Notes: a model not told the origin generated them from the sequence alone. A DNA stretch of 64,000 bases from Bacillus wiedmannii (GCF_001583695.1 NZ_LOBC01000028.1:1-64000); one strand, 5' to 3'; positions 17,049-25,591 are shown, numbered from the stretch's first letter. Made by a program: numbers and translations.

Positions 17049-18053
17049 TTATTTTGATTTATCTGCAATACCCTTTGTTGCTTCATCAAATATCTTTGCA
17101 CCTATACGTGTCTTACCCATTGACTCATGAAGTTTAGCTTGGTCTTCTTGCTCTATTGCATCAAATAGAAGTTGGAAAGCATCTTCATAATATTGCATGG
17201 ATTGTTTTATCTCGTTTTGTTCTCCCTCAAATCCTGAAGGTGCTTTTAATTCCTTTAATTTCTTAGCATTTGCTTTTGCTCCACCTACACTTAGTTGGAT
17301 TTCACTTTTCTTCTGTACATAAGCCTTGATGTCTGAACCTGCTATTCCTTCAATTAAGTGCATTGTATCTGCAATTGCATTCGAACTGTCTATAATGTCT
17401 TGCTTATACTTCGTAACTTCTTCTAAATTAGAGACATCGTTTGACTTAGGGGCATCATCTGTTCTTTTTATCGTGTCAGAGTCTGTATCCCCCAATGCAC
17501 TCTGCTTATCCTTTACAGCTTTATTTGCATTCACAGCGCCTACTCTAGATGTTTCGTCTTGGACAGGTTGGAATCCTGATATCCAATACTTATTACCTCG
17601 TTCGATTAACTCTGTGATTTCCTGTTTCTTATCAGGGTCTATATCCTTCTCATTTGCTTTAAAATACTTAGCTTGTTTTGAGTAAGCTTTACTATAACAA
17701 TCAACTGCTTTTAGTAAATCTTTATGTGATTTTGCATACTCTTTTGGTGGTTCAATCTTATCAAACTTAGCAATGATTGTTTGTAACTCAGATTCTTGTT
17801 TTAGGACTTCTTTCTTTAAAGTTTTCTCATCCTTTTCTTTATTCATTGCTACTTCTACTATATTCGTGATTTTTCCCATTAACTCAGATGATAAGCTAGT
17901 CATACGTACTGGATAAATGTCTTTCGATAACTTCTCTTTTGTTTCTGCTTTAGACTCTACTTTATCCTTCGCTTTTGAGTCTACTTTATCTGTCCCACAA
18001 CCTACTAATAACATAACTGGAATTGCTAACATTACGAGTTTCTTTGCTTTCAT
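17049..18053 (-). CDS. Uncharacterised lipoprotein with helical repeats
   Basis: A 334-residue protein: signal peptide and lipobox LLVGC, a Lys/Glu/Asp linker, then two similar helical domains of about 120 residues (first around LIERGNKYWISGFQ, second around KYKQDIIDSSNAIADTMHLI and KELKAPSGFEGEQNEIKQSM). The paired YAKSHKDLLKAVDCYSKAY and NEIKQSMQYYEDAFQLL segments are equivalent, suggesting an internal duplication. Probably membrane-attached outside the cell. AGGAG precedes the ATG. Not obviously part of the toxin-immunity system. Confidence 0.75.
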   Translation of the reverse strand: MKAKKLVMLAIPVMLLVGCGTDKVDSKAKDKVESKAETKEKLSKDIYPVRMTSLSSELMGKITNIVEVAMNKEKDEKTLKKEVLKQESELQTIIAKFDKIEPPKEYAKSHKDLLKAVDCYSKAYSKQAKYFKANEKDIDPDKKQEITELIERGNKYWISGFQPVQDETSRVGAVNANKAVKDKQSALGDTDSDTIKRTDDAPKSNDVSNLEEVTKYKQDIIDSSNAIADTMHLIEGIAGSDIKAYVQKKSEIQLSVGGAKANAKKLKELKAPSGFEGEQNEIKQSMQYYEDAFQLLFDAIEQEDQAKLHESMGKTRIGAKIFDEATKGIADKSK

Positions 18054-18372
18054 TATGTATACTCCTATTTAAAAGTTTTTTAATTGACTACCATATGGAA
18101 CTGTAACATAAAATAAATAAACAAATATAAGCTCATTTTTGCTCTTAAAGGAAATTTTAGGGATTTTAATAATATGATAACATGTATTACGGTTGTAGAG
18201 AATCCCCCTTTGTATACCTTTATTCCAAATTTATCCTTATTCATCCCGAAACAAAAATACATGTGATTTTTAGAATGGGTTGTTATAAAAACCTTAAGTT
18301 GATGGCTTTGGACTGAGACTTCCAAATATTGTGCGTTCTCATCAAATACCAAACATAAAAAGGATTTTACAT
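18054..18372. other. Gap without a supported gene
   Basis: A 90-codon minus-strand frame is open here but has no ribosome binding site, no family resemblance and a poor amino-acid pattern. It may be a decayed remnant. Confidence 0.4.
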
Positions 18373-18675
18373 TTAATTCACAGGAAATCTCTCTTTTACA
18401 AGATCTTCGATATTATTTGCTTCTTTAATTTCTTTTGATGATAACCAAGTTGTGTATAATGTTCCAGTCTTATTGGTTAAATCTATGACAAAATTTTTAT
18501 TATCTAGTTCTTCTTTAAGCATGATGGTTACTTTGAGCAAATCCTCAATGAAAGGGGGATTATTTTCAAATATACCGTCGCTATTAAGTGCTAAAATTAC
18601 TATATATTTTCGAAGTCCCTCATGATCCGAATTTATATAAGTAATATCTTTAATTGCAAATCGATCGTTTTGCAT
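18373..18675 (-). CDS. Hypothetical protein following the YwqK-like gene
   Basis: A 100-residue protein: MQNDRFAIKDITYINSD, LRKYIVILALNSDG, FIEDLLKVTIMLKEELDNKNFVIDLT and LSSKEIKEANNIEDLV. In the same frame upstream of the ATG the sequence WIRTHTKVEERLHE continues back to the stop of the YwqK-like gene without a start codon. So the protein may be a 5'-truncated remnant, or it may start at the weak ATG given. No named family recognised. Confidence 0.45.
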   Translation of the reverse strand: MQNDRFAIKDITYINSDHEGLRKYIVILALNSDGIFENNPPFIEDLLKVTIMLKEELDNKNFVIDLTNKTGTLYTTWLSSKEIKEANNIEDLVKERFPVN

Positions 18676-18723
18676 TTCATGTAATCTTTCTTCTACTTTG
18701 GTGTGCGTTCTAATCCAATTTCC

Positions 18724-19170
18724 CTAATATTTATGGTATCTGACATCGTAGATTTCATTGTTTGTTTCCTTCATTTCTTCTACTATTTTTCCTTGTTCAT
18801 CATATTTTTTAAAACTCACTAATCTCCCTAAAGCTCTATGTTCCATTAATCTTATAACACCATTTTCATAAAATTCTTTTTGTATACCTTCTAAAGTATT
18901 ATTCTCTATATGTTTAATTTCTTTAATTTGTCCATTTGGATAAAAATTAACCATTTCTTCATTTTTAATTCCATCCTTAACCATATAGTAATTTGCTAAA
19001 TTACCATTCTCATAACAGTCATAAATGATTCCAGTAAAAATATGCTCATTATTGTCTTGATCATATTCTACTATAAAAGAATCGTATTCATCTCCTCCAT
19101 ATCCAAAATCCTCTCCAAACTTTTTGCCATTATTCATAACGTATTCTTCATTTAATATTTTATCTTCCAA
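18724..19170 (-). CDS. YwqK-family antitoxin/immunity protein (MORN-like repeats)
   Basis: A 148-residue protein with MORN-like repeats typical of YwqK: GIIYDCYENGNLANYYMVKDG, VNFYPNGQIKEIKHIENN and QKEFYENGVIRLMEHRALG. In B. subtilis YwqK protects against the LXG toxin YwqJ. The start is TTG with CGGAGG nine bases upstream; the site lies in the end of a YwqJ-like deaminase remnant, which confirms the pairing. Confidence 0.85.
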   Translation of the reverse strand: MEDKILNEEYVMNNGKKFGEDFGYGGDEYDSFIVEYDQDNNEHIFTGIIYDCYENGNLANYYMVKDGIKNEEMVNFYPNGQIKEIKHIENNTLEGIQKEFYENGVIRLMEHRALGRLVSFKKYDEQGKIVEEMKETNNEIYDVRYHKY

Positions 19171-19184
19171 ATTTAGAAACCTCC

Positions 19185-19445
19185 GATATCATTTCAAATT
19201 CCTTCAATAAATATGAACAATGTGGACAACACTTGAACGTAATTTCACCAGGCTTATTCTTATTAATTCCTGTTCTTATAACATTTACAGTTAAATCTTT
19301 TACTCGAACATTAGGATTCCTCTTTAGTGCTTCTTTTACGCTTTCACTGAAGTTCGTTCACCGTATCTACGTACACTTCCATTAAGTAATACCTCTTGAT
19401 TTTTTGTGAAGAATGGGGTATTATCCAAGCCTTTTGCTACGGGAA
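19185..19445 (-). pseudogene. Remnant of a YwqJ-like deaminase toxin tip
   Basis: The minus strand reads FTKNQEVLLNGSVRRYGE, then after a frame break SESVKEALKRNPNVRVKDLT and KPGEITFKCCPHCSYLLKEF. The late CPHC zinc-binding pair preceded by a beta strand is the second half of a deaminase active site as in the YwqJ family. The first half (His/Cys-Ala-Glu) is missing, so the fragment cannot be active. Confidence 0.7.
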
Positions 19446-19504
19446 ATAAGTATTATTTAAAATAAAGGTGACTACCATTAAATAATCTCTTGATCTACAA
19501 TCAT

Positions 19505-20065
19505 TTATTCAATCGGCCCCATAAACTGCGTAATTAAATAAATATGTTCAATCAATTTAACTTTTTGCAGATTCTCTACTTTTTCTGTCCCTCCTAATCC
19601 AAGAAGAGGAATATAACCAAAACACTCATTATAAGCTGGTATTCCGTAATTTTGGATGGCTACTAAATAAGGATTCCATTCCATGTCTTCTTCTAAATAT
19701 TCTTCTTCCTCAAGAAACCTTAAAAATAGCTCAAATTTAGAAGCAATGACTTTTGATTTTCCTTTACGATAATTTAATTGAATAATATATGATTTATCAC
19801 CATATTTCTCAAGCAAAAGGATATCCCCCATACTTGTTGTAAATAATGGTATTGTATTTTGATGTCTAATATATGTTTCTTTCACAATTTCAAAATAATC
19901 TTCAGGATTAATTAACCTAAGAAATCCATTCAAGGTCGTTCCCAATCCATACTCTTTCCAAATACCAGTTAATGATTCAGGAAGTGTATTAGAATATTTT
20001 TCAATTATACTTTCAGGGACTTTTTGTTCCAGTTTAAATTCACTCATTATTTTTAAGGTATGCAA
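19505..20065 (-). CDS. Tdi1-like immunity protein, copy 4
   Basis: A 186-residue GAD-like/DUF1851 protein: SIIEKYSNTLPESLTGIWKEYG, FLRLINPEDY, MGDILLLEK, MEWNPYLVAIQNYG and NECFGYIPLLGLGG. The start is TTG at 20065, seven bases after GGAGG, and gives a length equal to its paralogues; an ATG at 20047 is the alternative. It directly follows an Ntox15-like fragment that ends with LKNIYLNVKLTN. Confidence 0.87.
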   Translation of the reverse strand: MHTLKIMSEFKLEQKVPESIIEKYSNTLPESLTGIWKEYGLGTTLNGFLRLINPEDYFEIVKETYIRHQNTIPLFTTSMGDILLLEKYGDKSYIIQLNYRKGKSKVIASKFELFLRFLEEEEYLEEDMEWNPYLVAIQNYGIPAYNECFGYIPLLGLGGTEKVENLQKVKLIEHIYLITQFMGPIE

Positions 20066-20074
20066 AATTTTTCC

Positions 20075-20520
20075 TCCTTCAATTTGTTAATTTGACATTC
20101 AAATAGATATTTTTCAATTGCTCTTCATTCACGTTCGAAGATATTTTTCAAATTTGTTCATCTAGTACATTTATTCAATCCTCCATTGAGAACATAAATA
20201 CTGAATCTCCTCAGCGACTTGACCTGGATTATATAAGACCGCTTGAGTTTTCATTCATTCACTTCTTTAAGTGTTAATCCTTATTCAATTTATCTCTTAA
20301 TGCTCTTTCTCCTGCTGCTTTTTGTGCTGCATTTCCTTCTATTGCTCTACATTCATCAATAAATCGCTTCCGATTTTGCTGATACTCATATACGGTTAAT
20401 GCATTCATACCTTTCTCTTGATCCTTTAACTGTCTTGCAAATTCTTCTGAATCGAATTTAGTTACGTAATTAAAGTCTACTTCAATTTCATCAATTCGCG
20501 GAACGTTATCTAGGTCCTTT
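20075..20520 (-). pseudogene. Decayed Ntox15-like DNase tip, copy 2
   Basis: The first part reads KDLDNVPRIDEIEVDFNYVT, FDSEEFARQLKDQEKGMNAL and TVYEYQQNRKRFIDECRAIE, nearly identical to the fragment at 27507. The central HNPDQIAGG catalytic region is deleted or shifted, and the tail ends LNVKLTN. The KGTG junction is not preserved at its 5' end. Confidence 0.8.
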
Positions 20521-20564
20521 CCTTAACACGTATCCTTAGTAGGTACTTAAACACAAATTAAAAA

Positions 20565-20597
20565 AATCCACAGTATAAAATTTTATCACTGTGGATT
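20565..20597 (-). terminator. Terminator of the PoNi-like gene
   Basis: AATCCACAGT and ACTGTGGATT with an inner ATAAAATTTTAT; on the minus strand it is followed by TTTTTTT. Lies just after the stop at 20605. Confidence 0.85.
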
Positions 20598-20604
20598 CTA
20601 ACAT

Positions 20605-21336
20605 TTATTTTTCTTGGCAATGCACCATATCATAAGGGTAATATGAACTATCTTTCAAGGTTGAGTCATCTAATTTTAAAATTTTAGCGATTGCTCCACT
20701 TTCAAAACTCCAGTAACCACTATAAATATCATGTTTATTTTCATGTGCATCATACCATGCTTCTTCTGAATGTCCCTTATACCAATATTCCTTTATATAT
20801 TTCTCTAAATTTTTTATAGCATTCTCTTGTGAAATTTTATTACTCTCAATTACTTCTTTTAATTTTAAATATGGATCTTTTACATAAAACTCACTTTGCT
20901 CATAAAAATCTGATGGCTCACCATTTCTAAAAGCAATAAAATAATTAATCAAATAATCATTTAATCCTTCTTTCCTTACCATCGCTATTAGTCTATTAAA
21001 TTCTTTATCTTCAACATTTAGCATTACTGCTATAGATATCATCCATAACATACGTATATATCCACTTTCTTTATTCCACACTTTTTCCATTATATTTATT
21101 ACTTCAGGTAAAAAATCACGAATAGTTTGAATAGAACAACCCGCAGAGTACATTGCCCTTAATTTATTAAAATAATATCCTTGTAACGCTATATATCCAT
21201 TCTTTACACCTTTATCACCTTTGCCTCTTTCCCCAATAACCTTTTCAACCAATATTAAAAACTTTTCTATTCTCTTTTCCTCATAATCGATAAATTCGAT
21301 AAAATATATATCATTTTTGATTTTATCCCTTAGCAT
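20605..21336 (-). CDS. PoNi-like immunity protein (DUF1910/DUF1911)
   Basis: A 243-residue protein starting MLRDKIKNDIYF with GGTGGAAG upstream. The C-terminal GYWSFESGAIAKILKLDDSTLKDSSYYPYDMVH is the signature of DUF1911, which with DUF1910 makes up PoNi. PoNi proteins neutralise PoNe, a PD-(D/E)XK-superfamily DNase toxin. No recognisable PoNe catalytic core is present upstream; only a short toxin-tail-like stretch remains (21352-21480). Confidence 0.85.
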   Translation of the reverse strand: MLRDKIKNDIYFIEFIDYEEKRIEKFLILVEKVIGERGKGDKGVKNGYIALQGYYFNKLRAMYSAGCSIQTIRDFLPEVINIMEKVWNKESGYIRMLWMISIAVMLNVEDKEFNRLIAMVRKEGLNDYLINYFIAFRNGEPSDFYEQSEFYVKDPYLKLKEVIESNKISQENAIKNLEKYIKEYWYKGHSEEAWYDAHENKHDIYSGYWSFESGAIAKILKLDDSTLKDSSYYPYDMVHCQEK

Positions 21337-21351
21337 AATTTCTCTTCCACC

Positions 21352-21480
21352 TTTTATATGTGGTAACAACTATTACGTTAAAACTTACGAGTTTGTACGA
21401 GTTCGTTTAATATACATTCCATAATTTATATTCAGCCCCCAGTAAAATGTCATCTCGCCAAAGCTCGTACCTCTTTTTCT
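21352..21480. repeat. Direct repeat E, copy 2, with toxin-tail-like reading
   Basis: Its part 21352-21430 is closely similar to 12008-12095. The minus strand can be read RKRGTSFGEMTFYWGLNINY without a stop, and a related GTSFGEMTF-like word recurs near 26630. It sits between the SMI1-like gene's hairpin and the PoNi gene, so it is probably the last surviving piece of the PoNi-cognate toxin. Confidence 0.55.
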
Positions 21481-21499
21481 ATTCTATCATTACACATAA

Positions 21500-21530
21500 T
21501 ACTCCATGATGGTACAACCATCATGGAGTA
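21500..21530 (-). terminator. Perfect 13-bp hairpin after the SMI1/KNR4 gene
   Basis: ACTCCATGATGG and CCATCATGGAGT around TACAA, extended by one T-A pair. A degenerate form of the same sequence (ACCATCATGAAGTA) occurs near 26676. Confidence 0.7.
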
Positions 21531-21602
21531 TATAGTTCAAATATCCTATTATTTTTTTATCCACTTCACATAAACTTTATTTTTCATTCATCATTATATT
21601 TT

Positions 21603-22094
21603 TTAATCGTGTAATTTACTTAAAAAATCAGTAAATGTATCTGCAATGTAAAATACTTTTTCTCTTGCCAGTTCTTCTACTTGTGCTTCTGTTAAACCTT
21701 CTTGACGCATTAACATTTCTTTTTCGCCAGCATTCTCATGTTCCCAAAATACCACAACAGGGTTACTTTTTGCATTTTTATAGTCAAAACATATTAAATT
21801 TCCTGCTGGATCAATTGCAATAGGGAAAATCTTTTGCGGAAGCGTAGGTTTGTATATTTCATACTTTTTAACAATGTACTCACTACTTTCCTCATCAAAA
21901 CTAAATAAACTGCCAAAGCAACGCTCTACATTGCCTACATTAAATTCTTCTGGTAATACACTCGCACCTCCATTTATTTTTACACACTCAATATAATCTT
22001 GAGGTAACTGGAAGCCTAATTGTAATCCAATTTCTTTAATCTTAGTTTCTGATACTTCTGCATCAGCATATTCCCACTCTAAATCTTTTCTCAT
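21603..22094 (-). CDS. SMI1/KNR4 (SUKH) immunity protein, paralogue of the one next to the intact effector
   Basis: A 163-residue protein nearly collinear with the protein at 29317: MRKDLEWEYADAEV, LGFQLPQDYIECVKINGGA, LFSFDEESSEYIV, IAIDPAGNLICFDYKN, PVVVFWEHE and FTDFLSKLHD. The start at 22094 follows GGGGAGAGGG. The toxin it once paired with survives upstream only as a shredded copy of the same HNH-type tip, so a whole toxin-immunity module was duplicated and one copy decayed. Confidence 0.9.
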   Translation of the reverse strand: MRKDLEWEYADAEVSETKIKEIGLQLGFQLPQDYIECVKINGGASVLPEEFNVGNVERCFGSLFSFDEESSEYIVKKYEIYKPTLPQKIFPIAIDPAGNLICFDYKNAKSNPVVVFWEHENAGEKEMLMRQEGLTEAQVEELAREKVFYIADTFTDFLSKLHD

Positions 22095-22114
22095 CTCATA
22101 CCCTCTCCCCATCA

Positions 22115-22400
22115 TTTATTTCCACCAATATGGTTAACTGCCCCATGAATATCTTCTAATACTAATTACATCTTTCCAGTAACCTGATGATGGTGCCAAG
22201 TAACCTCCTTTATTCTAGCTCTTCCCTTTTCAATCTGATCAAGCTATTGTGGAGTAAAAAGTTCTCTTGGCACTTCACCTTTTTCAATTTTTAAACTGTA
22301 TATCATCTAGCTTAATATATAAACTTTTATCTAGTTTCATTGTAATCTTAACATCATTCCCTTTAAAATATTGGGAATCTTAAAATATCAAGCGGACAAA
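22115..22400 (-). pseudogene. Decayed duplicate of the HNH-type toxin tip
   Basis: Pieces in several frames read YFKGNDVKITMKLDKSLYIK, EKGEVPRELFTPQ, EVTWHHHQVTGKM and EDIHGAVNHIGGNK-WG. They match GDDVKFSLKLEKDFYVMKD, KGEISKELFTKKQ, GLIWHHHQIPGKMQLV and VHSVNHLGGNRLWGG of the intact effector at 29802. At least four stops or shifts are present. Confidence 0.85.
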
Positions 22401-22545
22401 CTATAATATCAATGGTATTGCCGATGAAATTAATATTATTGAGGATTTGCGAGCGAATGTCGGTTTTTGTTGAAAAAAAAAGAATGAAAAAGGCGAGCTT
22501 TTTTATTTAGATTGATTGATTCGAGTGCATGTTTAAAGTGGTAAT

Positions 22546-22701
22546 GAATGCTTTAGAGCATTTACAGAAATTCTTTACAAGCAACGAATCGAACGAGACA
22601 TGAGAAAAGCTATCCTTGAAGTTCGTAAAAACAAATTGAATAATCTACGAATTGCTGGTAAAAACAAAGAAACCATTAACTTAAACGAAGATGATAAATA
22701 A
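22546..22701 (+). pseudogene. Plus-strand C-terminal coding remnant
   Basis: The plus strand reads ECFRAFTEILYKQRIERDMR, KAILEVRKNKLNNLRIAG, then a Lys/Asn/Asp tail and stop, preceded by a stop upstream and no start codon. It is followed by a strong terminator at 22730. It is the only plus-strand coding trace in the island core; origin unknown (possibly the end of a lost mobile-element gene). Confidence 0.5.
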
Positions 22702-22729
22702 ATCTTGTCATGAAATGACACTATAAAAA

Positions 22730-22772
22730 AAGTCAACAGACCATTACGTTCTCCTAACGTCGCTGTTGACTT
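22730..22772. terminator. Bidirectional terminator
   Basis: AAGTCAACAG and CTGTTGACTT with an inner ACGTT/AACGT pair; T runs lie on both outer sides. Confidence 0.85.
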
Positions 22773-22824
22773 TTCTTATTGGAAATATATTTTTGTTAGT
22801 GATCAAGGAACTCACAAAATAGCA

Positions 22825-23169
22825 TCAATTTCCTTTTACAATTTGAACAATATCTTTCTCATCTTCACTTATCAAATCATAAAATCCTACATGAACACCC
22901 TCTTTATACAACCAACATAGGTCTGTTCCATAGGGAGCATCAAAAATTTCTAACATAACTGGGGCTATTTCTAATACAGAGTTTGCTCCTAAAACTTGAA
23001 AATTACTAGAATCATTTACATATTCATCATTATCTTCTGAAGAGTAAATAGTCCACCCATTTAATTGAGGAACTTCTGATTTTTCTCTAAATGTATAACG
23101 TATTGGTTTTCCGGCTACAACATTCTTAGAAACAATAAAACCTCCATAGTCAGAATGATTAACTTTCAT
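22825..23169 (-). CDS. DUF2185 (Imm33-like) immunity protein
   Basis: A 114-residue protein starting MKVNHSDYGGFIVSKNV after GAGGAG. The blocks YGGFIVSKNVVAGKPIRY, LNGWTIYSSEDNDEYVND, IAPVMLEIFDAPYGTDLCWLY and VHVGFYDL are the DUF2185 signature, a family grouped with polymorphic-toxin immunity proteins. No toxin remnant adjoins it. Confidence 0.8.
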   Translation of the reverse strand: MKVNHSDYGGFIVSKNVVAGKPIRYTFREKSEVPQLNGWTIYSSEDNDEYVNDSSNFQVLGANSVLEIAPVMLEIFDAPYGTDLCWLYKEGVHVGFYDLISEDEKDIVQIVKGN

Positions 23170-23324
23170 ATTCACACTCCTCAATAAGAGTTAATAAATC
23201 ATTTCTCAAAGAATACTCTTTGGTATAACCCACACCTTTTGCTCTTCTAATTTCAATTATACAATATTAACAATTTATTTTCTTTTATTAATATATACCG
23301 CGCATGATTCATTAAGTTTAAATA

Positions 23325-23402
23325 CATCTATGAAAAAAGCACTTGTTGTCCAAAATAACAATCAAGTTCTTTAATTTCATATGTTTTATAAGTAACATTA
23401 AT
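23325..23402. repeat. Intermodule terminator-like repeat, copy D
   Basis: Contains AAAAAAGCACTTGTTGTC, AACAATCAAGTTCTTTAA and TTTCATATGTTTT, as in copies A-C. It lies downstream of the YezG-like gene at 23508. Confidence 0.65.
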
Positions 23403-23507
23403 CCGTCACTATTCTTTTTTTTCAATAGTCCAACTAAAGCTAGTTAATTTGGATATTTTACATATTTACTCGCTAATAATGCATTCCTTAATTTAACAAA
23501 AAATATT

Positions 23508-23999
23508 TTAAGATTTATTTTGCTCTTCATATTCTTTCATCTCTTCGAATTTTCTTCGCTCATTTTCATTACTAGGTTTCTTCCCTAAATATTTATATTC
23601 AAAATAATTCACTCGGTCACTCGGTCCAAAAGTAGATTGATACCATTTAGTATACCCATAATGAATTTTTACTTTACCCTCAGATGTCACAATCATGTCA
23701 AAAGAATACCAAGGTTCCTGATTATTTTTTATAAATATTTCCTGTAACTCTATACTTAAATGAAATAATTCATCATATTTCTTATCATATTCTTTTTCAC
23801 TTACATTAAATACATCTGGTATATCATGGGAATATATATATTCATCTAATCTATCTGGGGTATTGAAAAAGAATAATACCCCACCCTCTTGGTTATGAAT
23901 CTCTGCATTAAAATAAAAGATATCCCATTCTACGGGAATTGTATCATTTATTTTTTGAGCTATATTTTGATAGATTTTATTTAATTCTAATTCGAACAC
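23508..23999 (-). CDS. YezG-family immunity protein, next to an NS2-type endonuclease tip
   Basis: A 163-residue protein: IYQNIAQKINDTIPVEWDIF, FFFNTPDRLDEYIYSHDIP, IFIKNNQEPWYSFD, GKVKIHYGYTKWYQSTFG and YFEYKYLGKKP, close to B. subtilis YezG. The start is taken as GTG at 23999, downstream of CAGGAGG; an ATG at 24035 lies inside the toxin frame. It directly follows the toxin fragment's stop at 24007, as YezG follows YeeF in B. subtilis. Confidence 0.85.
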   Translation of the reverse strand: MFELELNKIYQNIAQKINDTIPVEWDIFYFNAEIHNQEGGVLFFFNTPDRLDEYIYSHDIPDVFNVSEKEYDKKYDELFHLSIELQEIFIKNNQEPWYSFDMIVTSEGKVKIHYGYTKWYQSTFGPSDRVNYFEYKYLGKKPSNENERRKFEEMKEYEEQNKS

Positions 24000-24006
24000 T
24001 TTTACA

Positions 24007-24525
24007 TCAACCTCCTGTTTTATTAAGTATTTCACGTATTACCTTACGTTGACCTTCAATTTGGTATTTTATTTTAAATAAGTTTGGTCTTAGCGATGAA
24101 CCTAAGTATACTGGTTCAATCTTTACTGATACTTTTTTAGGAGGCTTTCCACCTAATGCATTAGCCCATTCTACACCCGAACGATTAATTTGTTTATTTT
24201 GAGCGACTAAATTATCAATATGACCGGATCCATGGAATTGCGTTCCTATCAAGTGCCCACCATCATCATAATCATCAGGCAATCTATCTTCTCTTCCTGC
24301 AGCCACTTGCATTCCTGTGTTTCGTTTTCCTTTTTGAAGTATTAATCCTTCCGCCTCGACATCTACTATTCTACCAAGTTCATCTGTTGTATATTTATAA
24401 CCGTCCTCAATAATATAGCGTACGTTTGGCGCAAGTTCTTTCCTTCCATGTTCCCTTTAATAATGTGCTTCCTTAGTATTTCAGCTATCTTAGGAGTTTC
24501 ACCCGTACCCTTTAGTTAAAACAAA
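24007..24525 (-). pseudogene. Orphan NS2-type DNA/RNA endonuclease tip with GTGE junction, copy 2
   Basis: It begins at KGTGETPKIAEILRKH, shifts frame near 24445, then reads RKELAPNVRYIIEDGYKYTT, then DDYDDGGHLIGTQFHGSGHI, DNLVAQNKQINRSGVEWANA and SLRPNLFKIKYQIEGQRKVI. D-GGHLIG and the downstream N of LVAQN are the catalytic core of the NS2 endonuclease family (YeeF C-terminus). The core is intact, but there is no upstream toxin body and one frameshift, so it is an orphan. Confidence 0.85.
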
Positions 24526-24578
24526 AAGCGATAACTGGAGTACCAATTATCACTTACTAAGTCAAACTATTTTATATA

Positions 24579-25235
24579 CTATAAAGTAACAATTATTTTA
24601 TTTTCTATGATAGTTCTAAAATTGGTGTAATTTCTCATCATGTTATTACCATATGTACTAACTGCTTCATTACCACACACCATACTTTCATAGTTGTCTT
24701 TAAATTCTTTTTTTATCGAATCTTCCAAACTATTATAGTATCTTTTGATAGCTTCCTCTGCTAATTCGCGCGACCCGTGTGTTAATATAAAATTTATATC
24801 TACCATATAACCCTTTTGAGGATAAAAACCCCTTTCAACAACCTCTTTTACAAAGTTGTTCAAATCATTCTTGCACCTTTCTACAATTGGCATAAATACA
24901 CTATTTAACCAATTAGTGAATTCGTTAACTGTCCGCTCCCACTCTTCCTCATTTGCAATGTTCCAATATAACTGACCGCTTGGTACATTGCACTGACGTG
25001 TATTAATATGAAATATTTTATCTTTAGATTTTAAAGGAAGAATTGCGCATTCACCATAAAATACTACATTTTTATCAGATATATTATTCCAACTTGTATA
25101 AAAGAGTACCTTATAAATGAAATTTTTATCTTTTTTACTCATCCAATGACCAGACTTAGAATACTTCCAACCATTATCTAAATACTTTTCAGATATTAGA
25201 TTACATACGCATTCAAATGCTTTATTAGCTTTCAC
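24579..25235 (-). CDS. Hypothetical protein, possibly DUF4304-like
   Basis: A 218-residue protein. The start is GTG at 25235 with GGAGG six bases upstream. NKAFECVCNLISEKYLDNGWKYSKSGHWMSKK near the start, then a beta-rich middle with LYWNIANEEEWERTVNEFTNW, then a helical end. The first helix plus 'S-x-x-W-x-x-K' beta hairpin recall DUF4304, but the match is weak. Its position suggests an immunity role. Confidence 0.5.
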   Translation of the reverse strand: MKANKAFECVCNLISEKYLDNGWKYSKSGHWMSKKDKNFIYKVLFYTSWNNISDKNVVFYGECAILPLKSKDKIFHINTRQCNVPSGQLYWNIANEEEWERTVNEFTNWLNSVFMPIVERCKNDLNNFVKEVVERGFYPQKGYMVDINFILTHGSRELAEEAIKRYYNSLEDSIKKEFKDNYESMVCGNEAVSTYGNNMMRNYTNFRTIIENKIIVTL

Positions 25236-25268
25236 ATTACACCTCCAATAATCCCTTGCAATTTTCAA

Positions 25269-25591
25269 TTAATTTACATTTACATCATTTAATATAGTTC
25301 CAACTAATTCTCCATATGAAAAATCAACTTCATCAAAACATGTTTCAAAACAACTAGTTATATTTACCTTTGCATATTTCATATTGGCCTTAGAGAAATT
25401 AGCTTCACCAAATCTACAATCTGCAATATGCATTTCCTCTAAATTACAGCTCCTGAAATCAGCCAACTCAAAATCACAATCAAAAAAGATGCTCTCATTA
25501 ATGAAGACGCCCTTAACAGAACTCGTTTTGCCATGATACACTCTGCCCTCATCTCTGAAAAATCTGAAAAATTAAGATCTAAATCACTCAT
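25269..25591 (-). pseudogene. Frameshifted pentapeptide-repeat protein
   Basis: Pentapeptide repeats are clear in the 3' part: DFRSCNLEEMHIADCRFGEANFSKANMKYAKVN in pieces of A/C-x-L/F-x-x. The 5' part (MSDLDLNFSDFSEMRAE, from 25591) is in a different frame from about 25530. A single-base change near there would join them. Pentapeptide proteins can mimic DNA and occur as immunity proteins. Confidence 0.6.

Noticed and set aside
18080-18352. A 90-codon minus-strand frame upstream of the lipoprotein
   Set aside because: No ribosome binding site and no family resemblance; composition looks non-coding.
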